Shown: positions 1 to 7,185 of the stretch, one piece after another
How positions within the stretch are numbered: the first letter of the stretch is position 1
How the letters are laid out: every line of letters starts with the position of its first letter
Origin: Planctomycetota bacterium
GTDB lineage: Bacteria; Planctomycetota; SZUA-567
Assembly (NCBI GenBank): GCA_031254915.1
Contig: JAIRTL010000034.1
Coordinates: 1-64,000, forward strand
Length of the DNA stretch: 64,000 nt
Direction of reading: 5' to 3'
The notes under the pieces: generated by a model
Seen by the model: only the letters and a program-made list of their open reading frames with translations
What the model was told of the DNA's origin: nothing
Database searches by the model: none
Translations under genes and position numbers: made by a program

Positions 1-798
1 CTCGACCATGCCGTCGACATGCTCGATGAACTCGCCCGGTGGCTGCCCGAACATGACTTCCGCCGTGTCGCCGACGGGGCTTATGCTCCCTTGGCCGGAA
101 GACTGCCGCCCCGGGTCACCCTCGTCTCACGATTGCGGGTGGATGCCGCCCTATACGAGCTGCCATCGCCTCGAAAGCCAGGCGAGCGTGGGAGACCACG
201 CCTCAAGGGCGCCAGACTTCCGAAGCCGTCGGAATCGGCAAGGACGCCTCCAGTGAGCGAATGGATGCTGCTGCAAACCTGCGAACGGGGAAGCATCCGC
301 GAACGTCTGCTGTATGTCCGGCAAGTGCTGTGGGCATCGGTGTCGAAGAAGCCCATCCTCCTCATCATCTCCCGCGATGCGGCGGGGAAGGAAGCGGATG
401 ACTTCTTCTTCTCGACCGACGTGACCGACTCCCCCGCCTTGTCGGCGAGCGACTTCTCCGACCGCTGGTCGGTGGAGGACACTTTCCGGAACGTGAAGCA
501 GTATCTGGGAGCCGAGCAACCCCAAAGCTGGAAGAACATAGCGCCGGAACGGGCGGGAGCGTTTTCATACCTGGTGTGTGGGGCGGTCTGGCTGGTCCGG
601 ATAGAGCGTGAAGGCGAAAAGACCGCCGCCATCCTACGCGAATGGTACGGGGAGAAGGATTGCGTCTCCTTCCTCGATGCACTGGCCGATGCGCGCCAAC
701 AGCTATGGCGCGAGAGAATTATTGCCATGTCGTCCTCACGCTCCGACCTTACGATAATTCAGGAATTGCTTGTCAATACACTCGTTTGGGCAGCATAA
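1..798 (+). CDS. DDE transposase, C-terminal part (IS701/IS4-like), cut by the window edge
   Basis: The reading frame is open from base 1, so the N-terminus lies outside the window. Seen: a VADGAYA segment near the start (probable second catalytic Asp) and RWSVEDTFRNVKQYLG about 150 residues later, the usual third-acid block of IS701/IS4-type DDE transposases (catalytic Glu in VEDTF). These enzymes cut and join insertion-sequence ends. The stop at 796-798 overlaps the tail of a degenerate minus-strand gene, and I could not identify terminal inverted repeats to the right, so the element's right boundary is unknown. It is either the intact 3' end of an IS or a remnant. The family call is from motifs only. 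Confidence 0.75.
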   Translation, partial: LDHAVDMLDELARWLPEHDFRRVADGAYAPLAGRLPPRVTLVSRLRVDAALYELPSPRKPGERGRPRLKGARLPKPSESARTPPVSEWMLLQTCERGSIRERLLYVRQVLWASVSKKPILLIISRDAAGKEADDFFFSTDVTDSPALSASDFSDRWSVEDTFRNVKQYLGAEQPQSWKNIAPERAGAFSYLVCGAVWLVRIEREGEKTAAILREWYGEKDCVSFLDALADARQQLWRERIIAMSSSRSDLTIIQELLVNTLVWAA

Positions 799-975
799 TT
801 TCTAAAAGTCCACTAAAGAATAGGTTATGATTTTCACTATAACGAAAACCTCCCGCTTTTATCCATTCGAGTAAAACTTCGCAAATTCTTGGTAAAATAA
901 TCTCCGGCGGTTCGCAAAAATAAGAACCGCGTTCGTCCTTCTTAACCAGAACGATTTTGAATGGTCGATGGACAT
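773..975 (-). pseudogene. Small hypothetical gene broken by a one-base deletion in an A-run
   Basis: An ATG at 975 has a strong ribosome site (GGAGGGG, about 7 bases upstream on the minus strand). The frame from this ATG soon meets stops, but adding one A to the four-A run read at 958-955 joins MSIDHSK to IVLVKKDERGSYFCEPPEI and continues as a plausible 60-70 residue protein ending at 773. This composition (Leu/Ile core, charged surface) looks coding; the product is not recognised. Its 3' end runs 26 bases into the convergent transposase gene. Either a true frameshift mutation or an assembly error in a homopolymer would explain it. Moderate to low confidence that it was ever a gene. Confidence 0.4.
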
Positions 976-1077
976 GAATTACCCCTCCGCGCCGGGAATT
1001 TCGCGAGAAGTAGAAAGGGGGGCATGCGGTCGCGGAACCGCTGTTCGGGCCGACACCCTAGCCCCCCGAATGATGCG

Positions 1078-1469
1078 CTATTTCCTCTGCATTCTCCCAG
1101 TATTCGCGAGGTTCGTCAACCGCTTCCCTTTTCGACGTTCCCTTGCCCGAAGCCATTTAAAGGATTCGATTACCAAATTCTCCGCATAATTCAACGATTT
1201 CCCATGCTCATCAGGCATAGCCGCCAGCGCAACCGGTTGTTGCCGTTCACCTTTTTTCGAGAGAAAAAACACCCGGCGGATGTCCCGCCCCAAAAATTCG
1301 CCCGCCGCCTCGATGACAAATCTTATATCCGAATGATCGGACATGAATATTGGTTTTCCATTATTGTTTTCATGCTTCACCCAATGGTTGTCCAGGTGAA
1401 CATAACATAAGGCTCGCCCTCGAAATCGGACTCGGCGACGAAACCCTTGGGCAATTCGTACTTCAACAT
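1078..1469 (-). pseudogene. Hypothetical gene (about 128 aa) broken by a 5-bp tandem duplication
   Basis: Start ATG at 1469 follows GGAGGAAAGCC, a good ribosome site. The first frame reads MLKYELPKGFVAESDFEGEP and stops after 30 residues; a second frame carries the rest (VKHENNNGKPIFMSDHSD onward, then a Lys/Arg-rich C-terminus). The break falls exactly at a tandem copy of five bases (cataa twice, 1401-1410). Removing one copy restores one continuous frame through YVHLDNHWVKHENNNGK to the stop at 1078. The product family is not recognised. A TATAAT hexamer lies about 40 bases upstream of the start but no convincing -35 box is visible. The two halves could still be translated separately, but the simplest reading is a recently inactivated gene. 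Confidence 0.5.
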
Positions 1470-1553
1470 GGCTTTCCTCCGATCTTTTCGACCATTCCAG
1501 TCGATATTATAATGGGCCGTCCGCCTATCTCCGATCGGGTTGGGCGGTCAAGT

Positions 1554-1604
1554 CTTGGCGAGGTTGCACCCTCGCCAAGGCGCTTTTCTGCGTCACCTGA
1601 CGCA
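1554..1604. other. Two adjacent perfect hairpins between higA and the broken gene
   Basis: CTTGGCGAGG (1554-1563) pairs with CCTCGCCAAG (1570-1579), and TGCGTCA (1589-1595) pairs with TGACGCA (1598-1604). Neither hairpin has a proper T-run on the minus strand, where higA ends at 1754, so a terminator role is weak. The rest of 1470-1753 shows nothing I can call a gene. Confidence 0.45.
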
Positions 1605-1753
1605 ACGGACCCGAAAAATCCTCCTGTCAGTTGTTCGGAAATCCTGAATACCTCAAAAACGGCACACAAGGCCGCGAACCATTCCACCCTGCCCCCCGAT
1701 GCACTTCGAACCAATCAAAACATCGCTACGGGCGTTTGTGGGGGTTTGGCGGC

Positions 1754-2071
1754 CTATTCCGCCAAGGCGGGTTCAAGGGCCTTGACCGGCTTCGGTAACT
1801 TGCGTAGGCGTTTCATATTCTCTCTATCGCGGGTGAAATCATGATCGGCTTGGAGTCTCACCCAAAATTCGGGGCCGGTGACAAGCGCATCGCCCAAAAT
1901 GATCGCCAACTTCGAAGATACTCGCCGTTTGCCCTGAATGATCTCGTTTACCGTAGGGGCTGGAATGCCGGTTTTACGCGCAAATTCCGCTTGGGAAATA
2001 CTCATTGGCTCAAGATAGCCTTCAAGAAGCATTTCGCCAGGATGCATGACAATTCTATTTTTGGGAAGCAT
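1754..2071 (-). CDS. higA: HigA-type antitoxin, XRE helix-turn-helix
   Basis: DNA-binding antitoxin of a type II toxin-antitoxin module. Seen: the family opening HPGEMLLEGYLEPMSISQ, a helix-turn-helix (AEFARKTGIPAPTVNEIIQG), and the FWVRLQADHD segment typical of the HigA/VapI family. I place the start at the ATG at 2071 because AGGAGG sits 7 bases upstream; an in-frame ATG at 2089 lies before that ribosome site and overlaps the toxin's end. Length is 105 residues, normal for the family. It follows the toxin gene by 14 bases, in the toxin-first order usual for higBA. It should neutralise HigB and repress the shared promoter at 2387-2414. Confidence 0.88.
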   Translation of the reverse strand: MLPKNRIVMHPGEMLLEGYLEPMSISQAEFARKTGIPAPTVNEIIQGKRRVSSKLAIILGDALVTGPEFWVRLQADHDFTRDRENMKRLRKLPKPVKALEPALAE

Positions 2072-2085
2072 TATGAAACCTCCTA

Positions 2086-2367
2086 TCAATGATAGTCGAT
2101 GATTTGGACTGCCGCCGGTCCCGTGTCAGTCCATTTGAAAATAATCCGCCATTGGTCATTGATGCGGATACTCCAAAACGCCTTGCCTTTTCCGCGTAGC
2201 TTTTCAAGTCGGTTGGACGGCGGGATCTGGAGGGATTCAACCCGATTCACATAGTTCAACTGTTCAAGGCGAATGACGGCGTTGCGAATGAATTCGGGCG
2301 GAAAGCCTCGGGGTGTATCGCCATCATATATCGCCCGCGTTCGTTTGTCTCCGAATGACTGAATCAT
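2086..2367 (-). CDS. higB: HigB/RelE-type toxin
   Basis: Ribosome-dependent mRNA-cleaving toxin of the HigB branch of the RelE superfamily. The 93-residue product ends with the family hallmark of a WSIRINDQWRIIFKW strand pair followed by VQIIDYH, and carries IPPSNRLEKLRGKGK, matching the usual pattern in which a Leu-x-Gly segment precedes the core sheet. The N-terminal MIQSFGDKRTRAIYDG resembles the family start. GGAGGG lies just upstream of the ATG. The toxin stop overlaps the antitoxin ribosome site, implying coupled translation. The pair looks intact, in contrast to the broken genes on either side. Confidence 0.88.
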   Translation of the reverse strand: MIQSFGDKRTRAIYDGDTPRGFPPEFIRNAVIRLEQLNYVNRVESLQIPPSNRLEKLRGKGKAFWSIRINDQWRIIFKWTDTGPAAVQIIDYH

Positions 2368-2386
2368 TTCGTACCCTCCGATGATT

Positions 2387-2414
2387 AGTATATTATCAAA
2401 ATAGATAATGTCAA
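2387..2414 (-). promoter_or_regulatory. higBA promoter with an operator palindrome between -35 and -10
   Basis: Minus strand: TTGACA (2414-2409), 16-base spacer, TATACT (2392-2387). A perfect inverted repeat, ATTATC (2392-2397) and GATAAT (2404-2409) with six bases between, fills the spacer, overlapping both boxes by one base. HigA proteins autorepress by binding such sites, so this is the likely operator (inference). Confidence 0.75.
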
Positions 2415-2431
2415 GTCATTGCACTTAAAAA

Positions 2432-3013
2432 TCACTGTCCCACCGCATTAAAACGCATCTCCATGGCGACACGCCAGTTGCACGATCGGCATTCGGAAAA
2501 AATATCCCGCCCCTGCGAAAGGGCGGGAGGAAAACAACCGATCGTCCTGTCGACGGCAACGTCATCAAATCCTTCGAGGGGAGTGAAGGAGCAGTCTTCA
2601 CTCCAAGGGAGGTTGTTAACGGACCGGACAACAGTATAATCGTTGCCCATAGCCATACGAACAACCCGTGCTTTTCGGCCGACGATTTGCAGACGCTGTG
2701 CGAGGCGAGGGCCATCAGGAAAATGCACGTGATAGCCTCCGGCGGTCGCGCCTATTCCATTTCTATCGGTGATGGGGAGAGGCCGGACGCGGAGACCTTG
2801 GCGAGGGAGTATAAAAGCGCCACCAAAGAAGCATACAGTTTGATATTGGAAAGATTGACCAAAGGCAAAAATGATTGGGAAGCGGCGATAAAACAGATAT
2901 CCGTGTTTCCACCGAAAAAAAGATATGGCGGGGCGTGTTGCCCGCGCCAAAGCCGGGACGATGCCGCAGGGACGAAAAAGGGTTGTTCCCGGCGGTCTTT
3001 TCCCATAGCATGA
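2432..3013 (+). pseudogene. Start-less remnant with an MPN/JAB-like segment (phage head or toxin type)
   Basis: The frame is open from 2432 to the stop at 3013, but it has no ATG or GTG; the first usable start is a TTG at 2687, in the middle of the conserved part. Seen: NSIIVAHSHTNNPCFSADDL followed by KMHVIASGGRAYSISIGDG. This is the HxH-x-N-P-x-FSxxDL block and a YS-strand found in JAB/MPN-like domains attached to phage minor head proteins and polymorphic toxins. The N-terminal part of such a protein would be missing, and the last 30 residues look random. I read it as the 3' fragment of a gene removed by rearrangement. Divergent from higBA. Confidence 0.5.
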
Positions 3014-3077
3014 GAGCATTGGAAGGTCCGGGAGTTGAGTAATGGTTCGGCTTGACGCATGAATCAAGGAGAGCGAA

Positions 3078-3392
3078 GTGAGCCTCAACCTTATTCAGGA
3101 CAATCTCGTCAAGGTGGACATGGTCCAGCATACCCAGCACCGGCACGACGAGGCGGCGCGAAGCCAGGAAATCGCCCTGACGGCGGCGCAGCAGGAACAA
3201 AACCGACAACATGACCAGGTCGTCCTGACGACCCGCGAGACGGAGCAGGCGAACATCAATCCCGACGAGCGCCGCGAGCGGGAGGAGGGGGAAAAGAAAC
3301 GCCGCCGCCAAACCGCCGAGGACGACGAGGAACAGGAGGAAGAGCGGGTCAACCCGCACGCGACCATGCATCGGATCAACATCGTTGTCTGA
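3078..3392 (+). CDS. Small hydrophilic coiled-coil protein, unknown function
   Basis: GTG start with AGGAG six bases upstream. The 104-residue product is almost entirely polar: a helical Gln/Glu/Arg-rich body with a KKRRRQ basic patch followed by an acidic DDEEQEEER patch. There is no signal peptide, membrane segment or recognisable domain. Similar Gln/Glu-rich small proteins with MSLNLIQ-like starts occur near motility genes in other phyla, but that link is only an impression. It stands alone and is followed by a strong terminator, so it is probably a monocistronic, well-expressed gene. Confidence 0.6.
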   Translation: MSLNLIQDNLVKVDMVQHTQHRHDEAARSQEIALTAAQQEQNRQHDQVVLTTRETEQANINPDERREREEGEKKRRRQTAEDDEEQEEERVNPHATMHRINIVV

Positions 3393-3428
3393 CCTGTTGT
3401 CCATATTTGACGCGAATACGCAAGACAA

Positions 3429-3463
3429 GGAACGGGTCCGGTCATCCGGACCCGTTCCTTTTT
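3429..3463 (+). terminator. Strong Rho-independent terminator
   Basis: A perfect 13-bp stem (GGAACGGGTCCGG with CCGGACCCGTTCC), four-base loop, then five T. It ends the transcript of the small gene at 3078-3392. Confidence 0.92.
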
Positions 3464-3482
3464 CACGCTTCGAATCCCGATA

Positions 3483-3977
3483 TCAGGCGAGCTTGTAGAG
3501 GCCGCGCCCGACGTTCTCGATCCTGTCCTTTTTCGAGGCGAGAACGATGGAGACGCGCTTGCGGGCCTCCTTGACGTCCTCGACCTTGAAGCCGGCCCCG
3601 GGAAGGGCGTCGACGATATCGCTGGCGCGCAAGGGTTCGGCGGCCGCCTCGAGCACCTTCATGACGCCTTCCGTGAGCCCTTTCCCGCGCCGCGGCCCCT
3701 TGCGCCGTCCGCGCGGCTTCGCCTCCGCCTTTTTCGGCCTGCCGCGTTTTTTCGCCGCCGAAGGCGCCTTCGCCCCGACGGGCTTCCCGGTCTCCGCCTC
3801 GGGTTCGCCGCCGAACTGGGCGATCCGCCTGTCGATCCTCGCGAGCTCCGCCGCGACTTTCCGCCGCTCCTTGCGGAGCTCCTGCAGCTTCTTGCCGCCG
3901 TCCCTCTTGAGCTGCATCAACTGTTCAAGTTCGCGCTCTGAAAGCTGCTTCGCGATATCGAGCAATTTCCTCTTCAC
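3483..3977 (-). CDS. DNA-binding protein: coiled coil, AT-hook, winged-helix tail
   Basis: The start chosen is a GTG at 3977 because GGAG lies five bases upstream; the frame is open further upstream but without a ribosome site. Of 164 residues, roughly 1-60 form a charged coiled coil (ERELEQLMQLKRDGGKK), 70-105 form a Lys/Arg/Pro-rich linker with the AT-hook core KKRGRPKK, and about 108-164 (LTEGVMKVLEAAAEPLRASD to GRGLYKLA) look like a HARE/winged-helix fold. The domain order suggests a nucleoid-associated or regulatory DNA-binding protein. No partner genes are adjacent; upstream lie two tandem repeats. The exact family is not identified. Confidence 0.72.
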   Translation of the reverse strand: MKRKLLDIAKQLSERELEQLMQLKRDGGKKLQELRKERRKVAAELARIDRRIAQFGGEPEAETGKPVGAKAPSAAKKRGRPKKAEAKPRGRRKGPRRGKGLTEGVMKVLEAAAEPLRASDIVDALPGAGFKVEDVKEARKRVSIVLASKKDRIENVGRGLYKLA

Positions 3978-4081
3978 GGAATCTCCTAACGTAAAATAGA
4001 CAACGCTGCTTTTCTCCACGACATGTCCACGATAAACGAACGGGAGATCGATGTCAATCTCTTCGTCGCCAAAAAATAGAA

Positions 4082-4314
4082 ATATGGCGTTCACGGTCCG
4101 GAGTCGCTATTCCCTCAACCGAACGCGGCCATGAAATGGCTGGCGCATCGTAACCAATTGTTGCGAATGGCACGGCGTTTCGGGATGCGATGGGACAAAC
4201 CGAAATGCGCTATGGAATGTCTATTCAGATTCGCAAAACGCCCCAAGGGAAACGGATGCGGAACAGGGCGGCGCCATTCACCCGTTTTCACAATTTTAGG
4301 CCGCGCCCGGCATA
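4082..4314 (+). repeat. Dispersed repeat A, long form, copy 1
   Basis: 233 bp beginning ATATGGCGTTCACGGTCCGG and ending near CCGCGCCCGGCATA; the ends are imperfect inverted repeats. It is nearly the same as the copy at 4348-4581. It contains the palindromic core GGCCATGAAATGGC, a middle block (GGCGTTTCGGGATGCGATG) found only in long copies, and the GGGAAACGGATGCGGAACAG block shared by all copies. Confidence 0.9.
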
Positions 4315-4347
4315 ATTTGAGTTGTCACCAATCACCGGCCATGATAT

Positions 4348-4581
4348 ATATGGCGTTCACGGTCCGGAGTCGCGATTCCCTCAACCGCGCGCGGCCATGA
4401 AATGGCTGGCGCATTGTATCCAAATGTTAAGAAAGACACGGCGTTTCGGGATGCGATGAAGCAAGCCGAAACGCGCAATGGAATGTCCATTCAGTTTCGC
4501 AAAACGCCCCGAGGGAACGGATGCGGAACAGGGCAGCCCCCCATTCCCCATTGTCACAATTTCGGGCCGCGCCCGGCATAC
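4348..4581 (+). repeat. Dispersed repeat A, long form, copy 2
   Basis: 234 bp, in direct orientation 33 bp after copy 1 and with the same layout. It ends about 70 bp before the SPFH gene start, so that gene's promoter must lie in or just after the repeat. Other copies are at 30133, 33924, 48719, 50443 and 62672. Confidence 0.9.
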
Positions 4582-4651
4582 TATCCGCATCGCGCCGCCG
4601 GCCCCGTTCCGGCGGCGCGACGTGAAGGCCGTCTCTACGAAGGGAAAGACC

Positions 4652-5779
4652 ATGAGCATATTCGAAAGCTTGAAGAACAAGGCGCTCGGGCAGTTCATCG
4701 ACGTCATCGAATGGGTCGACGCCGCCCGCAACACCTTGACCTGGAAGTTCCCGCGCCACGACAACGAAATCAAGAACGGCGCCCAGCTGATCGTGCGCGA
4801 AAGCCAGGCGGCCGTGTTTCTTCACGAGGGGGAGCTTGGCGATGTCTTCGGTCCGGGGCGCCACGAACTCACCACCAACAACATCCCGATCCTTACCACC
4901 CTGAAAAGCTGGAAATACGCCTTCAACTCGCCCTTCAAGGCCGACGTTTATTTCGTCAACACGCGCCAGTTCGTCGACCAGAAGTGGGGCACCGCCAATC
5001 CGATCATGATGCGCGACGCGGAATTCGGCCCCGTCAGGCTGCGGGCGTTCGGCAGCTACAGCTTCAAGGTCGTCAATCCGGGAGTTTTCATCAGGGAACT
5101 GTCCGGCGCCGCGCCTGAGCTGGTGTCGGAAGAGGTCGCCGGGCAGCTCCGGAACATCCTCGCGAGCCGTTTCGCGGACGCCCTCGGCGAAGCGAGGATT
5201 CCCGCCCTCGACCTCGCCGCGCAATACAACGAAATGGGCGAACTCCTGCGCGGCATCATCCAGAAGGATTTCGACGGCTACGGCATCGAAATTTCAAAAT
5301 TCCTCATCGAGAACATCAGCCTGCCGCCGGCGGTCGAGGAAGCCCTCGACAAGCGCACCCAGATGGGCGTCCTCGGCGACATGAACAAATACACCCAGTT
5401 CCAGGCCGCCAACGCACTCGGCGACGCCGCCAAGAATCCCGGCGCCGCCGGCGGCATGGTGGGCATGTTCGCGGGAATGAACCTCGGTCAGACCATAACC
5501 GGCAACGTCCAGGCCGCCAACGCCCAACCCGCCGCCGCGCCCGCCGCTGGAGGAACGCCGCCTCCCCTGCCCGACGCGAAGACCTGGTACGCGGGCATAA
5601 ACGGCCAGCGGGAGGGGCCGTTCCACGAAGGCGTTCTCAAGACCAAGATCGACGCCGGCGAGATGGACCGCGACACGCTTGTCTGGTCGCAGGGCATGGC
5701 CGGCTGGGTCAAGGCCGGCGACGCGCCGGAGCTGTCCGCCCTGTTCGACAGCATGCCGCCGCCCCTGCCCCCGGCGTAA
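4652..5779 (+). CDS. SPFH-domain protein with C-terminal GYF_2 domain (virion core protein/YdjI-like)
   Basis: A 375-residue protein. The N-terminal 1-260 matches the SPFH (band 7) type fold of the YdjI/virion-core-like family: MSIFESLKNKALGQFIDVIEW, then ESQAAVFLHEGELGDVFGPG, then YGIEISKFLIENISLPPAVE. A Gly/Ala-rich linker (about 265-310) leads to a GYF_2 domain (about 318-365) with WYAGINGQREGPF and LVWSQGMAGWVKAG, which usually binds proline-rich peptides. No signal peptide or membrane helix is seen, so membrane contact would be peripheral. ATG at 4652 follows GAAGGGAAAGACC. The next gene encodes a zinc-ribbon membrane protein, a common partner of this family; the two probably work together at the membrane. 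The detailed role is unknown. Confidence 0.85.
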   Translation: MSIFESLKNKALGQFIDVIEWVDAARNTLTWKFPRHDNEIKNGAQLIVRESQAAVFLHEGELGDVFGPGRHELTTNNIPILTTLKSWKYAFNSPFKADVYFVNTRQFVDQKWGTANPIMMRDAEFGPVRLRAFGSYSFKVVNPGVFIRELSGAAPELVSEEVAGQLRNILASRFADALGEARIPALDLAAQYNEMGELLRGIIQKDFDGYGIEISKFLIENISLPPAVEEALDKRTQMGVLGDMNKYTQFQAANALGDAAKNPGAAGGMVGMFAGMNLGQTITGNVQAANAQPAAAPAAGGTPPPLPDAKTWYAGINGQREGPFHEGVLKTKIDAGEMDRDTLVWSQGMAGWVKAGDAPELSALFDSMPPPLPPA

Positions 5780-5840
5780 CCGCCAGGCGCACGCTCTCTT
5801 TCGCGGACAACGGAACGACCGGCGGTCAGGAGTCCGAACC

Positions 5841-7097
5841 ATGCCCTACGACAGCGCGGCGGGGCCCCCCCCGTTCGACCCAGCCCAACCCGGCGGCGTT
5901 CCGCCGGGAGAACGGGGCTGCCATGCCCGCACGCACGGGCATCCCGCCGCCGGGGCGCCGGACATGGAACCGGCGGCGGCCGGGCAGGACGGCGACATCC
6001 CCGCGGGCGCCAGGCGCTTCGCCTGCGGGAACTGCGGCGCGTCCCTGGTGTTCACGCCCGGCACGGCCTCCGTCGAATGCCCATACTGCGGGACGAGCAA
6101 CGAGATCCCGGACATCTGCGCGGACGGCGCCTATCTCCGGGAACACGACTACCTCGAGGCGCTCGAACGCGAAGAGCAAAAGCAGAGCGACGACTCGCCG
6201 ACGACGGAAGCTGTGCATTGCCCCGCCTGCGGCGCGAACACGACGCTGTCGCCGGAGCGCACCTCCGACCGCTGTCCGTATTGCGGAAGTCCCCTGGCGA
6301 CGCAGAACCATTATTCGATAAAGCTCAACGTCCAGGCGCTTCTTCCGTTCGTCATCCCGTACGACGGGGCGATGGCGATCTACAGGAAATGGGTGGCGTC
6401 GCGCTGGTTCGCGCCGTCCGATTTCGCGCGCCGGGCGACGCGCGAAGAGGCCCTGAACGGCGTCTACATGCCCTACTGGACCTACGACGCGAACACGACG
6501 ACAAGCTACCTGGGCGAGCGGGGCGACGCGTATTACGTCACGCGGACGGTGTACGTCGTGGAAAACGGCAAGCGGGCGCCCAGGCGGCAACAGGTCCGCC
6601 AGATCCGCTGGAGCCCGGCGTCCGGCGCCGTCGGCGTCGTCTTCGATGATATTCTCGTTCCGGCGTCCGGCTCGCTGCCGTCGCATCTCGCCGAGCAACT
6701 TGTCCCCTGGAACCTGTCGCAACTCAAGCCGTTCGACCAGGGGTACCTTTCCGGCTTCGTGACGGAATCGTACCAGGTCGGCCTCGAGGAAGGCTTCCAG
6801 GACGCCAAGCGCCGGATGGAATCGTCCATCGACCACGCGATCCGCCGCGACATCGGCGGCGATGAACAACGCGTCCACCAGAAGCGGACGAATTACGCCA
6901 ACGTCACCTTCAAGCACATCCTCCTGCCGGTGTGGCTGTCCGCCTACGCCTACGGCGGCAGGACGTACCGGTTCATGGTGAATGCGCAAACCGGCTCCAT
7001 CTCCGGCGACAGGCCGTGGAGCGTGTGGAAAATCGCCCTCGCCGTCGCCGCCGGCATCGCCGCCGCCGCGGCATCCGTCCACTTCCTCGCCGGGTGA
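5841..7097 (+). CDS. Tandem zinc-ribbon protein with C-terminal membrane anchor
   Basis: A 418-residue product; ATG at 5841 with AGGAG eight bases upstream. After a Pro/Gly-rich N-terminus come two CxxC...CxxC zinc ribbons: CGNCGASLVF with CPYCGTSNEI (about residues 58-85) and CPACGANTTL with CPYCGSPL (about 127-155). A long central region has YMPYWTYDA and WNLSQLKPFDQGYLSGF, and a hydrophobic segment (about 396-415) ends the chain. This architecture is known from bacterial TFIIB-type zinc-ribbon proteins encoded beside SPFH/YdjI genes, sometimes mislabelled as primosomal protein N'. Likely cytoplasmic and tail-anchored. Function inferred only from the neighbour. Confidence 0.8.
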   Translation: MPYDSAAGPPPFDPAQPGGVPPGERGCHARTHGHPAAGAPDMEPAAAGQDGDIPAGARRFACGNCGASLVFTPGTASVECPYCGTSNEIPDICADGAYLREHDYLEALEREEQKQSDDSPTTEAVHCPACGANTTLSPERTSDRCPYCGSPLATQNHYSIKLNVQALLPFVIPYDGAMAIYRKWVASRWFAPSDFARRATREEALNGVYMPYWTYDANTTTSYLGERGDAYYVTRTVYVVENGKRAPRRQQVRQIRWSPASGAVGVVFDDILVPASGSLPSHLAEQLVPWNLSQLKPFDQGYLSGFVTESYQVGLEEGFQDAKRRMESSIDHAIRRDIGGDEQRVHQKRTNYANVTFKHILLPVWLSAYAYGGRTYRFMVNAQTGSISGDRPWSVWKIALAVAAGIAAAAASVHFLAG

Positions 7098-7130
7098 CGA
7101 TTGAACGAAAGTTTGCGGCGCGGAAAGACC

Positions 7131-7159
7131 GCGGCGGACCGGTCGATCCGGTCCGCCGC
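7131..7159. terminator. Bidirectional hairpin between convergent genes
   Basis: A perfect 12-bp stem GCGGCGGACCGG / CCGGTCCGCCGC with a five-base loop lies between the stops at 7097 (+) and 7186 (-). T-runs are weak on both sides, so it may block RNA polymerase or stabilise 3' ends rather than act as a classic terminator. Confidence 0.55.
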
Positions 7160-7185
7160 GCCGTTCATATCCCCGCTTCGGATAT

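Noticed and set aside
4402-5118. Frame from repeat A into the SPFH gene
   Set aside because: Wrong frame; the SPFH protein and its ribosome site define the real gene.
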